DNA of 64,000 nt from Selaginella tamariscina. Taxonomy: Eukaryota > Streptophyta > Lycopodiopsida > Selaginellales > Selaginellaceae. Shown here in pieces: positions 47,701 through 60,876 of the stretch; position 1 is the first letter of the stretch; every line of letters begins with the position of its first letter. The notes under the pieces are model-generated. The model was not told the origin of the DNA. It ran no database searches and saw only the letters and a program-made list of their open reading frames with translations. The stretch is taken from the NCBI GenBank assembly GCA_003024785.1, contig PUQB01000203.1:124001-188000 (forward strand), in the 5' to 3' direction. The position numbers were made by a program, and so were the translations under genes.

Positions 47701-49800
47701 CTATTGATAATCATATTGTCGTGTTCTCCATCTACTGCTGATGAGAGACAACACTAGTTGAACACATTGCTGTGCCCCATAAAAACAAGTCAGTACACAA
47801 GACACGTAAAACACACATCTCCCTCACACTTGGGCGATTTAAGTATTTATCATTTGCTAAATTGTCTGTGTTTTGTAGCTTCTAAGTTACATACAGTAAG
47901 TATTGACTGATTTTCGTTTGTGTCCAAACACAAACAGATAGAACATACTACATATTCTATATTCATGTAGCTATGTTTTATCTATAAGAAATTACACACG
48001 TACACAATAAAAAATAAATAAAACTCCATATATATATATACATACACACACACACACACTCCATTGAACACTTACCTCCTCTGTCAAACTGAGATGAAAG
48101 CGCTTTCTCAAATTCTGAATGGCTTTCGGACCTCCTCTGAAACAAGGGCATCCAGATTCCTACAAAAAAGAAAGAGACAAGTTATACCATATGTGTATAT
48201 ATGTTGATGTTATATGATACTACATATCTCCAAGTAATGTGTAATACTGTAGCCTTAAGTGGATATGAATCTGCATGCTTCCGACAGGTTAAGAAGCCTT
48301 GAATACACAACACCTGCACAGATAAACATTAGTTCAGTCAGATTACACACCGTAGCTACACATATACTATTATGTTATACACTTACCTTAAAATAATCAA
48401 AAAACTCGCTGGCTGTTCCTTCAGCGTCTGAATCCATTACCTGACACGGCAAAATAGATATGAGAACATTGCCCTCCCTGCCTGTCTCGCAGGCCTACCT
48501 CCAACTGTTTCTAACTTAAAAGGCACATTTTCAAAGTTGACTCCACCAGGAGAATTTGACAGCATAAATCCAAAATCAATATGTATAATATGGCCATCCT
48601 CGTCAATAAGTAAGTTTGCATTATGTCTGTCTTTCACCTTAAACGGAAGCAAACAAACAACGTCAACCACACTCACATATAGTGTGTGCTGCTCTACCTG
48701 GAGAAGATAACACAAAATCGAGTAGCCTGCCATGCTTTCTACGAAGTTCCTCTGCAATACCAAATACCATCGAGTTGAGATATGGAATGATTGCTGGATG
48801 TGTGCATATAGAGACAGTACGCACACGTATATAGATACGTACATATATACTCTAGTGTGTTATTTGATACATTGATAGATAAAAAAGAGACTCGCCTGTG
48901 CAAGCTTGAAAGCCGGTGAATTTTCATCATACTTATTGCAAAAATATTCCCGCAAACTCGCATTTCGACTCTTGATTGTATGTACAGAAGCCTGGAGAAA
49001 ACAAAACAACAATTGGTAATTATATGCTGGTATTGGTCATTTGTTATTAATCTGCTCAATACACACACAGAGTCGCGTGTCCTGTAAATATCAATGATAC
49101 CGTGTCTGGGATCGTTTCGATCAATGCAGCTCTAGAAGAAGTCACTAGAACCTCGTATGGACGCAGCCACAAAGGAAGGCCAGCTTCTTGGAAAATGTCT
49201 GTAATGTGTAGATTTTATAATACACACATATACACATATTTATGTACATAATAAATCTAACAATAATTACCATAAAAATGGGAAACCAATTGGACTGCCA
49301 GATGTTCTTGCCTGCAATCGTCACGGATGATAATGCGTCGCAAACATCCGGTGCATTTACGACCGACTAGACACGCAGACAGCACAGAATATGCTATGGC
49401 GTAGCCACCGAATGTCCAAGGTCCTCGACCAAGTTCGTCCAAGAACGGCAAATCCGCAACTCCTCACGCACAACAGATACACTTTAAAAAGCATCCAAAC
49501 GACGATTGATGGCTGGCTCCCCAAAGGATGGTACACAACGAGGCTGCCTGCTTGACTGAAACATTTAACAAAGAGTTCCAGCAGCTCACCGGCATCCATC
49601 TAATCCAAAGGTCACGTAAGAATCCTATGAAAGAAATCAGCACGTCCGCAGGGATTTACAAAATTGAATAGAAAGCGCATTCCCGTAGTATGGTCTCGGA
49701 ACTCAGCAAGCCGTCCGCATGCGCTTGTTCCGATCGCCAGAAAGTGCGAGCGCAGGAGCTTCACCCTTCCTGTAATGGAATCAGGCGACTTCATGGACAT
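47701..49800 (-). CDS. Phosphatidylinositol 4-kinase beta-like, catalytic half on a foreign N-terminus
   Basis: Minus strand, about nine exons. The PI4K-beta part begins [17 protein letters not shown] (near 49330), then [20 protein letters not shown] (about 49200-49100), [57 protein letters not shown] then [55 protein letters not shown] and a last exon [12 protein letters not shown] ending RQYDYQ at the TAG at 47701. The catalytic loop DRHNAN and the DFG are present. The N-lobe with the ATP-binding Lys and the lipid-kinase unique domain are absent. Instead, upstream exons from the ATG at 49800 read [20 protein letters not shown] and onward in shifting frames, an unrecognised family shared with 43.3-43.4 kb. 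Probably a truncated duplicate fused to other sequence, not an active kinase. Confidence 0.65.
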
Positions 49801-49889
49801 TTTACCTCTTGAGTCTTGACGGGCTATCTATCGGACTTGTGGACGAACACGAACAGCCTATTTGACGGATTGGTAAGCCAAGTATATAA

Positions 49890-50613
49890 GCAGCTACAAT
49901 GCACTTAACAGAATATACCCAAAATGATACCGTTATATTTTGAAATTTCCCGCTCAGACCGGCGACGTCTCTATAAAAGTAAAAGGAAAGGAGGACGGAG
50001 AATCAGGCAAGAACACGGCTATGAACGGAGCAGCAGGTGAGTGTCCAGCACGTTGCTTAGAAGCTTATATCTTGACAATGTGCATATTTGTGTGTTTAGA
50101 CTTCTCTCTACTACTCGTATTTAGTGTATTCCGAACGACGCATTGAGTGTTTGAACACAAAAATTCGCATTTTTACACCGATGCTAGTCCGATTCACTTG
50201 CTTTATCACCCGATTTTAGTCAGATTCACTATCCAATTCGTATCCATTCTTTCATTGTCGCACCTGGAAAATGTCCATTTCCTGTTGCAATGCATAAGAT
50301 TCAAGTTAGGTTCATTGAATGCCAAGTGTAGAATTGCGAATACTTCGATAGGAAAAAAATGAGATTTTTACTCGATTTTACAGGTGGAGGTCGACGAACT
50401 AAACCATCCAAAAAGAAGCGGGACAAACTGAAAAGCTCAGAGCACCTTCGGAATTGGAAGTAGAGTCTCCTGCGTGTCTGCGTGAATATACATGAAACAT
50501 GTATATGATTATATGTTTGTGATCGTCGTCGAAATGAGCTCTTTTTCCAGGTGGCGATGACATAGTAAACAGGCAGCTCAACAGTTCCAAGCGTGAATTC
50601 AAGAAGCACAAGG
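49890..50613 (+). pseudogene. Inverted 5' fragment of SNF8/VPS22
   Basis: Plus-strand copy of the VPS22 promoter and exons 1-3. 'aatgcacttaacagaatatacccaaaat' is shared with the promoter at 43255-43290. Exon 1' (about 49993-50035: DGESGKN) has lost the ATG (ggaggacgga in place of ccatggacgga). Exon 2' (50382-50455) keeps GGRRTKPSKKKRDKL. Exon 3' (50551-50613) keeps GDD, NRQLNSSKREFKKHK, with internal deletions. Introns are retained, so it arose from genomic DNA. It lies head-to-head with the PI4K-like gene. Confidence 0.82.
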
Positions 50614-50694
50614 TGAAATGCTTTTGTGCGTGTGTGCGCGCGTTTCTCTATTTGTTTCTTTGTGTGTATTGTTGTAAAACATATATCGTATTTT

Positions 50695-50889
50695 AGCAAA
50701 TGTGTGGACCCGCTGCAGCATCCACACGAAACGGGTGATAATCAAACCAGCCCGCCATTCTTGGGTCAAGGGGGCTGTGGACGAATATATGAGCTTGGAG
50801 CTGGGATCGTTGTCAAAGTGTCTAAGAGAAAAGTTGTGAATTCAAAAAAAAAAAAAAAAAAAGCCCATAGAACTATGGAGAAGATCTAG
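50695..50889 (+). pseudogene. Protein-kinase glycine-loop fragment with an A-run
   Basis: After 'ttttag' an exon-like piece reads CVDPLQHPHETGDNQTSPPF then LGQGGCGRIYELGAGIVVKV, matching the Gly-rich loop (GxGGxG) and the VxKV strand with the catalytic Lys of a protein kinase. It stops in a run of about 18 A (50846-50863) followed by noncoding DNA. No other kinase motifs follow. It is joined directly behind the VPS22 fragment, as part of the mosaic. Confidence 0.5.
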
Positions 50890-51779
50890 AGATTGAACAC
50901 TAGGGTGGAGAAAGCAGTTGGACAAAGTTGGCATCTTAGTTGGACAGCACAAAAATTAACAACCAAACATTCATGAGAAGGAAAAGCTTAGTGGTAGGAC
51001 TACTATGATGACACCTTACAAGTCTATTTGTCTACACTCCAGCATTTTCAAAGTTCCAATGTTGATGTCCACGATCTAGATCATGCATATATATGACACC
51101 TAACAAAACATTAGATTCATTTTGCATGTTATTGTATATAGACGAAACTTGCTATGGTGAGCTTGTCAAAGTTTTCTTTGCTAATTTTGAACAAAACATT
51201 GTCATCTTTTTTTTAGCAAAATATTATAAATAAGTTTTAGAATTATTTAAGCTAGTACCTCATGAAAAAAGGCAATTTTCCATATATCTAAGTTAAGACA
51301 TGTTATTGATAAAATACAGGAATGATGTATTGGTTCCTACACAAGTTTGGCTTGACTTGAGTTGCATTTTGCTTGTAGATATAATTAGCATGAGGTATGT
51401 ATCCTCCCACACTATGAATCATCACTGGCTTGAAGAGGATTCAAGATGGCTCATGAGGTAGTTAGCTTCAACTTTCCTAGTGGAGAACTCATAGAAAGGA
51501 TGCCTCTATGGGTGGAGGTTGGGATGTCATCCAGGTGGTTGGCTACATATGCTTTGGTGGTTGGAAAACAACAAACTTCTATATTAGCTGGCTTGAACAA
51601 ATAGGTGATACATGGACTTGTAACTTAGTATAACTAATAGAATATCTATTCCTTGAAACAGTGTTGTAGGCTTTAGTTTTCTAGTGGATATCTCTGACCA
51701 ACATATTGGAGATACCACTGAATAAAAACTTGATGTCATGAAGCTTGCTAATATCCAAAGCGTGAGAATGGGCACTGTG

Positions 51780-53070
51780 GGACTCTAGTAGTATGTCTAA
51801 CAACAATTGCAAGCTGCTGCATGCCAACCTCTTCTACTCCAACATCTAATATCTGTTGAAAAACCATCTCATTTACCTTCTTGCACACATTTAGAGCCAC
51901 CATATGCATGATATTAATGATGCACTAAATGAGGCAATTGAAACTAGAATAGAAAGTAAAGTATGTAAATATAAACCCAAATAAAAATTGAAAAAAATAC
52001 ATATGCTTACCCATACAAGTCCGTTAACCTGAAGAGACAAGTTCTACCTCGCACCCCTATATCCTGTTGTGCCTTTCACAAAGCAAGAGTGATGCTCCTT
52101 TTGCTTGCTTAATATCCTAATGAAGAGATGCCATTGTTCTCACTTATGTAGGCCTCATGGAATTCTACAGAATATCAACATGCTTCCAGCTACCTCCAAC
52201 AAGCTTTGCAGGAGTAAAACACCTTCGACGCCACTTATAAAAATTTCTAAGTTAATCATTGTTTAGGATGTGGCCCTTCTACAATAGAAAAAAGAAAATA
52301 AAAACAAACTTACTATTTGACAACTTCAAGATTTCACATTGAGTGGGGTGGTCACCACTCACAACTAAGCACAAAACACACAACTTAAACCTCTTAGAAA
52401 GCCAGTCATCATACTTGTTAAGTGGTAGCCCGTACTTAACCTCAATCCCATTTTTAAACAGTTGTTTAAACTTATCTAATAACATGTATCAAATGTTGAA
52501 TTATGGCTCCCAAGATTTAGGACTCAAACATTAATTGCACCACTCTTCCTCTGTCGGGTTCTATTTGAATTAAAGCCATCCTAGTGAATAAGAATGACTA
52601 AGTTCCTCATGTCTCCAATCAATGAAATGTTTCTTCATGTGAAGTGTTGACCACCCTCAACACCAAGGACATCATTTTCTTTAGATGTCAGGGAAATTGT
52701 ACGAACAAGAAAGACAAGCTACTTCCACTATACTATTTAGATTGAAAGTTGATGACTCCAGGATCTTGATGTACTTCTGGCCACATGCAAATAGAGTTTT
52801 TGCATGGGCAACATTGTCAAGTATTGCTGGTCTTGATCAAAGAAAGATTGATAATCCCTCAAGATAGGACCATCCCAAACCTCCTTGATCTTGTCAGGGT
52901 TATCATATATGGCTCGGCCTTGTTAATTTTTTGTGCTCGCCAAGGCCTCAAATCCTCCCAACACATAGAACTAACAAATGCTCTAAGTTTTAGCCTACTT
53001 GCCAATGGTATGTAACTCATGTTGATTGCATGCTCAATAGAACCCTCGCAAATAATACACACCTACATAC
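51780..53070 (-). mobile_element. Possible relic of a DNA-transposon transposase
   Basis: Minus-strand ORFs in different frames include KYGLPLNKYDDWLSKRFKLC then VLCLVVSGDHPTQCEILKLS (52485-52310), and further on RRRCFTPAKLVGGSWKHVDI (about 52235-52175). The 'SGDhPxQ' segment followed by a Cys-containing stretch recalls the region of CACTA/En-Spm TNP2-like transposases before their C/H-rich part. No terminal inverted repeats or catalytic triad were identified, so the family is tentative. Confidence 0.25.
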
Positions 53071-54697
53071 ATTCTTCACAATATATATGAAGTTTGTTTA
53101 TGTCATTCATGTAATACAAATTTAAATAATACAATCTAAATGATATTAACAGCTATACTCAACACCATAAAGAAAACCTAATGAACTTACCCACATACAC
53201 ATGGCTCGTCCAAATTTTGAAATATGTATGATGGCTAGTTTTCGTGTATGCAAACTCAAATCTTGACAACTTGGGGCATACCAAGCCTTTCATACATCAT
53301 GTGTAGAGAATTGATGTTTGTGGGAACCTTGAAGGTGCCAATTTTTCAATCCCACTCAAAATAAAAGATCAAGATGAGTGTGTGCAACATTTATAAAAAT
53401 TGAGTTTGAGTTTCTTTAGAGACATGGCCATCATCAAAAACCTTTATCAACTTGAAGATCAATTTGTAAATATTAAACTCCATTGTTTATGAGTTTCCCA
53501 CAAATAAGGATGATGGACCTCAACATCAACTTATTCAAATACTAGAGCTATATCCTTTAAGGTCATCATTACCACTGTCCAAATCTTCTATAATATTGAT
53601 ATTGAGAAGATGTTGGATAATAAAATCCTTTTTAACCATTTGTTGTTTTTGTTGTTGATGTTCTATGCCTAATGACCTCTCATAAAAAAGTTCTAACTCT
53701 TCGTGGGAAGTCTCCTCCACCTCTATAGTATTAGCTCTATAAATTATTTGTTCAATATGATAATAGAAGTTACTCCTAGAAAAATGCCTTTCAATATTAT
53801 CATATTATGCTACACAAATAGGACACTCACATATAAACTTCTTGGTTTTTGTTGTTGGATCTACTTGCTGCCTTGATTGATTATGTCATTGATATTTTCC
53901 CCTACTCACCATTGCTCCCTTGCACTCTTTGCAATTACAATGGTATGGCATAATGCCAAATGTAAACAAACAAGCACAAAATTCATAAAGAAATAAAATC
54001 AATCAAAACCTTAATTACAAATCCAACTCATTCATTTTACCTTAAATTGTGGTTTAAAATGTGGCTAACGTCAAATTCAAATATGGTTGAATTGGTTATA
54101 GATATAATCAAATTTGGTGCTTGATACACAGAAAAAATATACATGCATACATGCATACATACATACATGTATATTTTATGTGTGTGTGTACATATACACT
54201 ATTAAGTACTTATATAATTACCAAATATTACTCTAAAATATATCTCGAAGAAATAATAAAAATTACAGTATATCGCATATAATGTATAATTCTAAGCATT
54301 TATATGTACTTATACATATGGCAAAATAAAGTTTTCAAAACCCAAGATTGAGTATATATAAAATGTAGCTTCAATTGAACTTTATTTCTTACTGCAACTT
54401 CAATTTTAAACACTAATACTTGTTGTAATGTTGATCTCTATGTGCAATTAAGTAATTATTTAAAAAAGGAAAACATATTAAGGCATTCAATTCCATAATA
54501 TTCAGAAAAATAAAATAATACCCTGGAGCAAGGATTTTGTCTCTTCATTTAAAGTATTTTGTGATTAAGATTTTAACAATCTTAACAATTAATTAGTTTG
54601 CCATGTTTGCATACATACTGTAATAAAAAAGTTAAACTTAGATAATGACTTTGCACCATTAAGCATTGTAGCCTCAATCAATGTTGACCTCATTGCT

Positions 54698-55210
54698 TTG
54701 GGTTGGTCCCTCTCTCTCACAACAATTGGGTCTATCGTTGCTTCTTTACTAACAATTGAGTGTTTCTTTCATAGGTCTTCATTGTTTGTTTTGTGGACTG
54801 CTTTCCATAGTATTTCTTGCAAAATGGCTGGTTGTAAAACTCTTTCTTTGGAGGAATTCAAGGCCTTGTCTTCCAAAGATTTTGCAAGTTACTTAAAGAG
54901 ATCAATGGAAGAAAGGCCAATCTCTTCAACATTTCCCTCATTTCTTGGTATGGTTGAGGAGGAAACATACACGGTGAGAGTGCATTAGAGTAAGCACGGT
55001 GATGCAATCATGATTGAGCAACTTGTCAAAGGGGTTCGTTGCTCTGAGGCTATAGGGATGGTTGCTCCATCAACAACCATGATAAGGTTAAACACAAATA
55101 ACTCTTTAGTGTCATCCCATGGAGCAGAGTCACCAGTGAAGCGACGTTCCTCCTTCAATATTGATAAGGGTCGCTTGAATAAAATGAAGCAACAACATGC
55201 TAAGGACTAG
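54698..55210 (+). other. Unrecognised ORF remnants
   Basis: Two consecutive plus-strand ORFs: MAGCKTLSLEEFKALSSKDF with FASYLKRSMEERP, and MIEQLVKGVRCSEAIGMVAP, then SPVKRRSSFNIDKGRLNKMK. 55365-55535 also encodes an open stretch (IIASKLTILQQHLNKEIKAL). No family is recognised. Acidic/basic composition and position suggest transposon-derived sequence. Confidence 0.3.
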
Positions 55211-56845
55211 TTAAATCCACCTCAAACCAATGTCCTAGCTAATGTTAACAAAAGATTATCTACATGGAGATAATAAGGAAGTTTCCGTTTCAAAGAAAAA
55301 AGGGCCAGAAGAATCTTGAGATCAAGAAGGCTTTGACCGGCTGGATTTACCCTCGAAATAGTTCACTATTGCTGAGAAGATCATTGCTAGCAAGCTCACT
55401 ATATTGCAACAACATTTGAACAAGGAGATCAAGGCTTTGCCTTTGAAAGGGTTGGACCAACGGCAGTACAACCTTACTATAGTTAATATTTATGCTTACA
55501 TCGATAACCTCTCAATACTTGATCTTAATTTTTCTAGGTGATGTTGAAATTTCTTTTTTTGTTCATTTCATTTTTTACCTTTGTAATTCCAAGCAATTTT
55601 AAGAGCATGTAGAAAGAAGTTGTTTCACTTTCAACACCGAGAGATCATGGTTGGGACTACTATTGTCATGTTGCTTAAGGACCCTATAAAATAGGCTATA
55701 TATTTATGTGCTTAAAGTTCAAGTTGAACAGCTAGAAGATATTGCAAAAGAACTTTGGGTCCCTTTTGTAAGGGCCCTACCTCCTTATAACAAGCATATA
55801 TCCAAGCTTGTTTCACATATACATGAAGGGGTTTGTGTTTGTTTTTTCTTTTTTGTTTCTTTCTAGACTTCCTTTGCATGTGCAAGAATCATTATTGATA
55901 TTGAGATAGACAGTGAGGTTGATATAGATATCAAGACTATTACAGAAGATAAACAACTCATTAAGTGTTAATATTTTTATTTTTAAATTTTTTTAACTTT
56001 ACTTCTTAAGTTAGGGTCGCTTTAGTTTAAAGAGGAAATAATAGTACATAAGCAATATATATTACACCATGTGTAACTCTCTTGTGCAACTCTTTGTCTT
56101 TATGTATTCTTACATCAAGACAAATATTTACTAATTTTGTTTTATCTTTTTATATAGGTTTGTCACAGTCAGAACCTCAAGCTTCATTAGCAAATTCAAT
56201 AAGAAGTTCAATCCCACAAATACCAAATGTTAGCTCCTCCAACAGTAGAGCCTAAAAATTCAACGTCACAACCTCAATTCCCATAGCTTTAGCTCCAACA
56301 TTATCAACAGACTCTTCAGCTTAATTGATGCATGTTACTACAACTTCTCTTCCCATGCTCTTGCTTCAGCACCATCATAATTAAAGTACTCTAAATATTT
56401 TTTAGATGATGAGTCAATTGTGAACAAGCAGCCTGCATGCATGTTTTAATTTTTATACAAGTAACTATAATGTTTTTTTTCCATTGTAGCTTTAAAGGAA
56501 CTAAAGGATGGAAAGTAGATCCAAGTTTGAATATTTGCATTTTCAACTTAAGAAGATGTGGTTTTAATATTTTTTGTTTATTTTTCTCTTAAATTCCCCA
56601 TGATTGGGACATGAAATGCATATGCAAACTAGGTTTAAACTAGGGTTCTAAGAACTTTATAAGAAGACTAGTTATAAACCAGGGTTAGTTTAAACTTTAG
56701 CCTTTGTTATTTGGCATGGTAGATCATTTAAATACAATTAAATTATAAAAATTTAATTATATTATTAAATAGTGTGTTACTTGTCTTCATATATACGTTT
56801 TTACATCTAGAACCATGCTCCATCTTTTTTTAATATGCTCCTCTT

Positions 56846-57241
56846 TGTCAAGCCACGATTCAAGAGCAAGGAGGCTTGACTCAAGAGCAGGACAAGAACT
56901 AAGAACAAGACGAGAACAGTAGGCAAGGAGCAAGACAAGAACAAGACAAGAATGATCATAGAATGACTGATGTTGATAGTAACTAATTGTACAACAATTA
57001 GGTCGAAGCTTTTATACTCACAACTCCAATAGCTAATCTAGGACTCCTGGAGCTAATCTAAGCATGGGCTAAACATAATGACCCTTATCCTATAGGTATA
57101 TCCTGTAAGCATATCCTGTAGGTATATCTTATAGGCATATCCTATATCCCGTATCCTATATCCTGTATCCCGTATCCTATATCCTGTATCTTGTATTCTG
57201 TATCGGGTCGTGAATCCTGTATTTTGTATCGGGTCGTGACA
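56846..57241 (-). repeat. Downstream (3') LTR
   Basis: 396 bp with TGTCA...TGACA ends on the plus strand. Shares 'aggcaaggagcaagacaagaacaa', 'gcttttatactcacaactccaatagctaatctagg' and the cct(a/g)taggcatatcct-type repeats with the LTR at 62247. The last ~100 bp are tandem variants of 'atcctgtatcc' and 'tgtatcgggtcgtga'. Confidence 0.88.
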
Positions 57242-57254
57242 GCACCTTCTCCCT
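57242..57254 (-). promoter_or_regulatory. Polypurine tract of the retrotransposon
   Basis: On the minus strand the sequence next to the downstream LTR is agggagaaggtgc, purine-rich and in the position required for plus-strand cDNA priming. Confidence 0.6.
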
Positions 57255-57279
57255 AAGGACGAGTTCCATGAGTCCTGGG

Positions 57280-58460
57280 ACCTGGTTTAGCAAGATAACG
57301 TTGATGGAAGGCAGCAACCTTAGAAGAAGCATGGAGTAAATTGGATGCAGGTTCCTAAGTGCGATCGGTAAGCAAATAACCTTTCCAATCCACCAAGTAT
57401 TGAAGCTGGCGGCGATGAAGATGGGAATCAAGGATGGTTACAACTTCGTACTCAGGTTCATCGTCAATAACCACATGAGGGGGAGGAAAAGAAACACGAC
57501 TAGGAAAAAAAGAAGGATGATATGGTTCCAACAAAGAGGTGTGAAACACAGGATGAAGTTTCATAGTAGATGGTAGCTCTAGTCGAAAAGCTACAGAATT
57601 AACCTTAGCCGCAATCCTGTGACGGCCCAATCGTTGAAAATCTAACTTAGAAGAAGGCCTGTTGATGCGGATATGCCGACGAAAAAGCTACACGAGATCA
57701 CCAATTTTGCAGTGCCAACTGATGATGAGCATTAGCATGACGCTTGTACCATTTTTGTCCTGCTGAAGATGAACTCGGAGATTATCCTATACCTAATGAA
57801 GATGCTGAAACAATCCTATACTGCAGGAGCGGAAGAAGGAGAAGCATGAGGAGCAAAGTTAAAACGTGGATGGTAGCCTGTAAGAGCGAAGAAAGGTGTC
57901 TGGCCTATAAATGTGTGAACAGAGTTGTTATAAGCAAACTCTGCCAAAGGAAGAAGGTCTAACCAGTTGTCCTGCTGGTAACTGATGAAGCAGTGAAGAT
58001 ACTGCTCCAAGGTCTGAATTGTGCGTTCTGACTGCCCATCAATTTGCATGTGATATCATGAAGAAAGATCTATTTAACTTGTAGACTCCGGAGAAGCTCT
58101 TGCCAAAATTTGGACATGAATTGTGGACCTCGATAAGAAACAATGCTCTCAGAAAGACCATGATGTCGGAACACTTTGCAGATCACCAACTCCCTGTAGC
58201 CGTCTTGTTACATGGTAGGAAATGAGTATGTTTGGTGAAACGGTCAACCACCATAAGAACTGCATCAAATCCACAAGGAGGAAGATCAGTGAGGAAATCC
58301 ATATAAATTGATTTTCAAGGAGCAGAGGGAATAGGAAGAGAATGGAGAAAACCAGAAGGCGCGTGACAAGCCATCTTCAATCTGTTGCAGGTGTCACAAC
58401 TCTGTACAAACTTTTCTAAAAAACCTCGCAACCCAGGCCACCAATAGTTGTGAGTCACCA
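57280..58460 (-). CDS. Integrase and chromodomain region of the retrotransposon
   Basis: Minus-strand pieces in order: an integrase core with [20 protein letters not shown] then [10 protein letters not shown] (about 58310-58230), the later core with [20 protein letters not shown] and [15 protein letters not shown] (58046-57930), then the C-terminal region with [14 protein letters not shown] and a chromodomain ([25 protein letters not shown], then WEPASN; about 57470-57340). The Y-LVKW-WEP pattern marks chromoviruses, whose chromodomain directs integration to marked chromatin. Interrupted by stops, for example near 58035. Confidence 0.85.
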
Positions 58461-58959
58461 ACTCAACTGTCTTGGTCATACCAAAATGTCATGTAGCTGT
58501 GATATCATGACAATCCTGTACCACATGAGTCCTGTAAATACCAATAGGAATGTATAGGAGACCTCTCGGTATAGGAGTCCGTCTTGTATGGAAAACAACT
58601 TGTAGTCTGTACGAGAACTGGAGGAAGAGGAGCTTGTGATGTCAAGACTAATATGTGAGAACACATTCTTTACCAAGTCGTCTGTAGCTAATTGCAATCG
58701 GATGCCCTGTAGAAGTGCTGAATTTGCTAGGAGCCTGATGAACTTATAGTGCTGCAAACCAAAATCGATCAGAACCAAACAACACTTGCTTTTGACAGTT
58801 ATATGCAGGATTGCCCAGGGTCAGTGCAAGGTAAGAGCACCTAGACAATGCATCCGCTTTGCCATTCCAAAAACCAAGCCTGTAGCCAATGACAAAATCA
58901 AAATGTGATAGGAATTCCGCCCACCTAGCCTATCGCCGACTGAGAACTCGAGCCGTTTG

Positions 58960-60190
58960 AAAAAATTCCAAGTTCTTATGATCCGTAAGAATTTGTATGC
59001 GTAACACCTTCCAGGAAGTGCCGCCACTTCTCGAACGAATCCATAATGGCCTTGAGTTCCTTGTCATGAATCTTGTAATTGATCTCCACCGAAAGGAATT
59101 TACGAGTGTGAAAGGCTACAGGATCGAGTAACTTGCCTTCTCCAACTTGTAATAGGATAGAATCTACTGCAAAGTCTGAAGCATCTGCTTCAACGAAGAA
59201 GAGACGAGAAGGATCAGGATGTGCCAAAATCGGAGCTGTTGTGAAGGTGTCCTTGAGTGTTGTAATGCATGTTCCGTTTTATTGGACCAAGAGAAATCCC
59301 TTGTGCATTTGGTGAGTTTCGTGAGTGGAAGTATACGCTTGGAGAAGTCATGTATGAATCACCTGTAGAAGTTTGCAAAGCCAAGGAAACATTGTACGTC
59401 TCGTATAGACTTGGGCCTTTCCCACTCCACGATAGTCTTCACCTTGTACATGTCCATGGAAATGCTAGCAGGAGAGATGTAGCCCAAGAACTCCATAGTA
59501 TCCATGTCGGAAAAACACTTCTTCAACTTCGCATACAGCCCATGCTCGCGAAGCTTCTGTAGAACTAGTCGTACATGCTTGTCATGTGCCACTTGATCCT
59601 TGGAGAAAATCAAAATGTCATCGAAGTAGATCACCACAAACTGGTCCAAGAAGTCGTGAAAGATGTCATTCACCATGTGTTGAAACATGGCTGGGGCATT
59701 TGTAAGTCAGAAAGGCATCACCGTGTACTTGAAATGTCCATACCTTATACAAAAGGCAGTCTTCCACTCATCACCTGGACGAATCCGTACAAGATTATAG
59801 GCCCCTCGTAAGTCGATCTTCGTGAACACCTTTGCTCCTTGTAACCGATCAAGAAGTTCCGGATCAATGGCAATGGGTATTAGTTCCGGATTGTGACTTG
59901 ATTCAAACCCCTGTAGTCCACAACCAAATGCAAACTCCCATCTTTCTTCTTGACAAAGAAGATAGGTGCTCCTGCAGGGACTTTGACAACGAATGAAGCT
60001 GGATGCCAAATTGTCCTCGATGTACTGGCGAAGAACCTCCAATTTGTAGGTGACAGTGCATAAATTGGTCCAAATGGTGGAGTCTTCCCCCGTAAGATCG
60101 ATAGGACAGTCGTAGGACCTTGAATAGGAAGAACTGCAGCCTTGTGCTTATCAAAAACGTTCTGAAAGGAGTGATACTTGGATGGCAAGG
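58960..60190 (-). CDS. Reverse transcriptase and RNase H region
   Basis: The RT part runs from about 60190 to 59359: [35 protein letters not shown] then EWKTAF, and the catalytic box [14 protein letters not shown] (about 59637-59596), followed by [11 protein letters not shown]. RNase H follows (59227-59010): [20 protein letters not shown] and [20 protein letters not shown]. Motif order and the FxDD form fit Ty3/gypsy Pol. At least three frame changes (near 59950, 59700 and 59350) disable it. Confidence 0.9.
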
Positions 60191-60876
60191 AAGAGTAGGA
60201 GGAGAACAGGAGAAGAAAGAAGGATTGAAAAACAGAGAGTCAGATACAGGAGAGGTAGAAGAGGATAGGAGTTACTTGAAAAGCAAAGAGATGAAAAGGA
60301 GCAGGATCAGTGGCAAGTTCATGCATAGTAATGGTAAGAACTCGGAAAGGAGGAGGGAGCTGTAATGAAAAAGAGAAGGATCTTGGGGGTGGAACAAAGC
60401 AGAGTAATAAAAAGAGGCAGATTGGGAAAACCTATGTTATGTTGACAAGTGTACAGAATTGAAAGAATCCTGTACAGAAGTTGTGAATGCACAAGTGAGA
60501 GAGCCTGCGAATGTGCTGAAGAACTACAGGAGGTGGATCCTGTTGAGGAGGAACTTCGACACTGATACAGATTGGAAGAACCCTGTACAGGAATCCTGAA
60601 CTTACAGAGTGGAGAGAGCCTGTGATGTGTTCATGAACTGACATGAGGTGAATCTTGTCGAGGAGGAATCTTCAACATGATACAGGAACAGGCACGGTCA
60701 ATCCTGTAGCTTGTACTGCCTCAGACACTAAGGTCATATCTTGCACGCAGGAAGGTACATGATTAATCCTGGCTGCCAGAGAGGAAAACGTGAGTGTCTT
60801 AGACCTTCAATTGATTTAACGATTTGCAACTACGAACCATGGCATGCTAAAACAATGAGAGTCGTCCGAGTCTTGA

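Larger units (their letters stand above)
50890..56845. other. AT-rich, transposon-like region without intact genes
   Basis: About 6 kb of low-GC DNA with scattered short ORFs on both strands and no splice-consistent gene. Two stretches with weak coding traces are listed separately. Microsatellite 'catacatgcatacatacatac' lies near 54140-54170. Confidence 0.55.
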
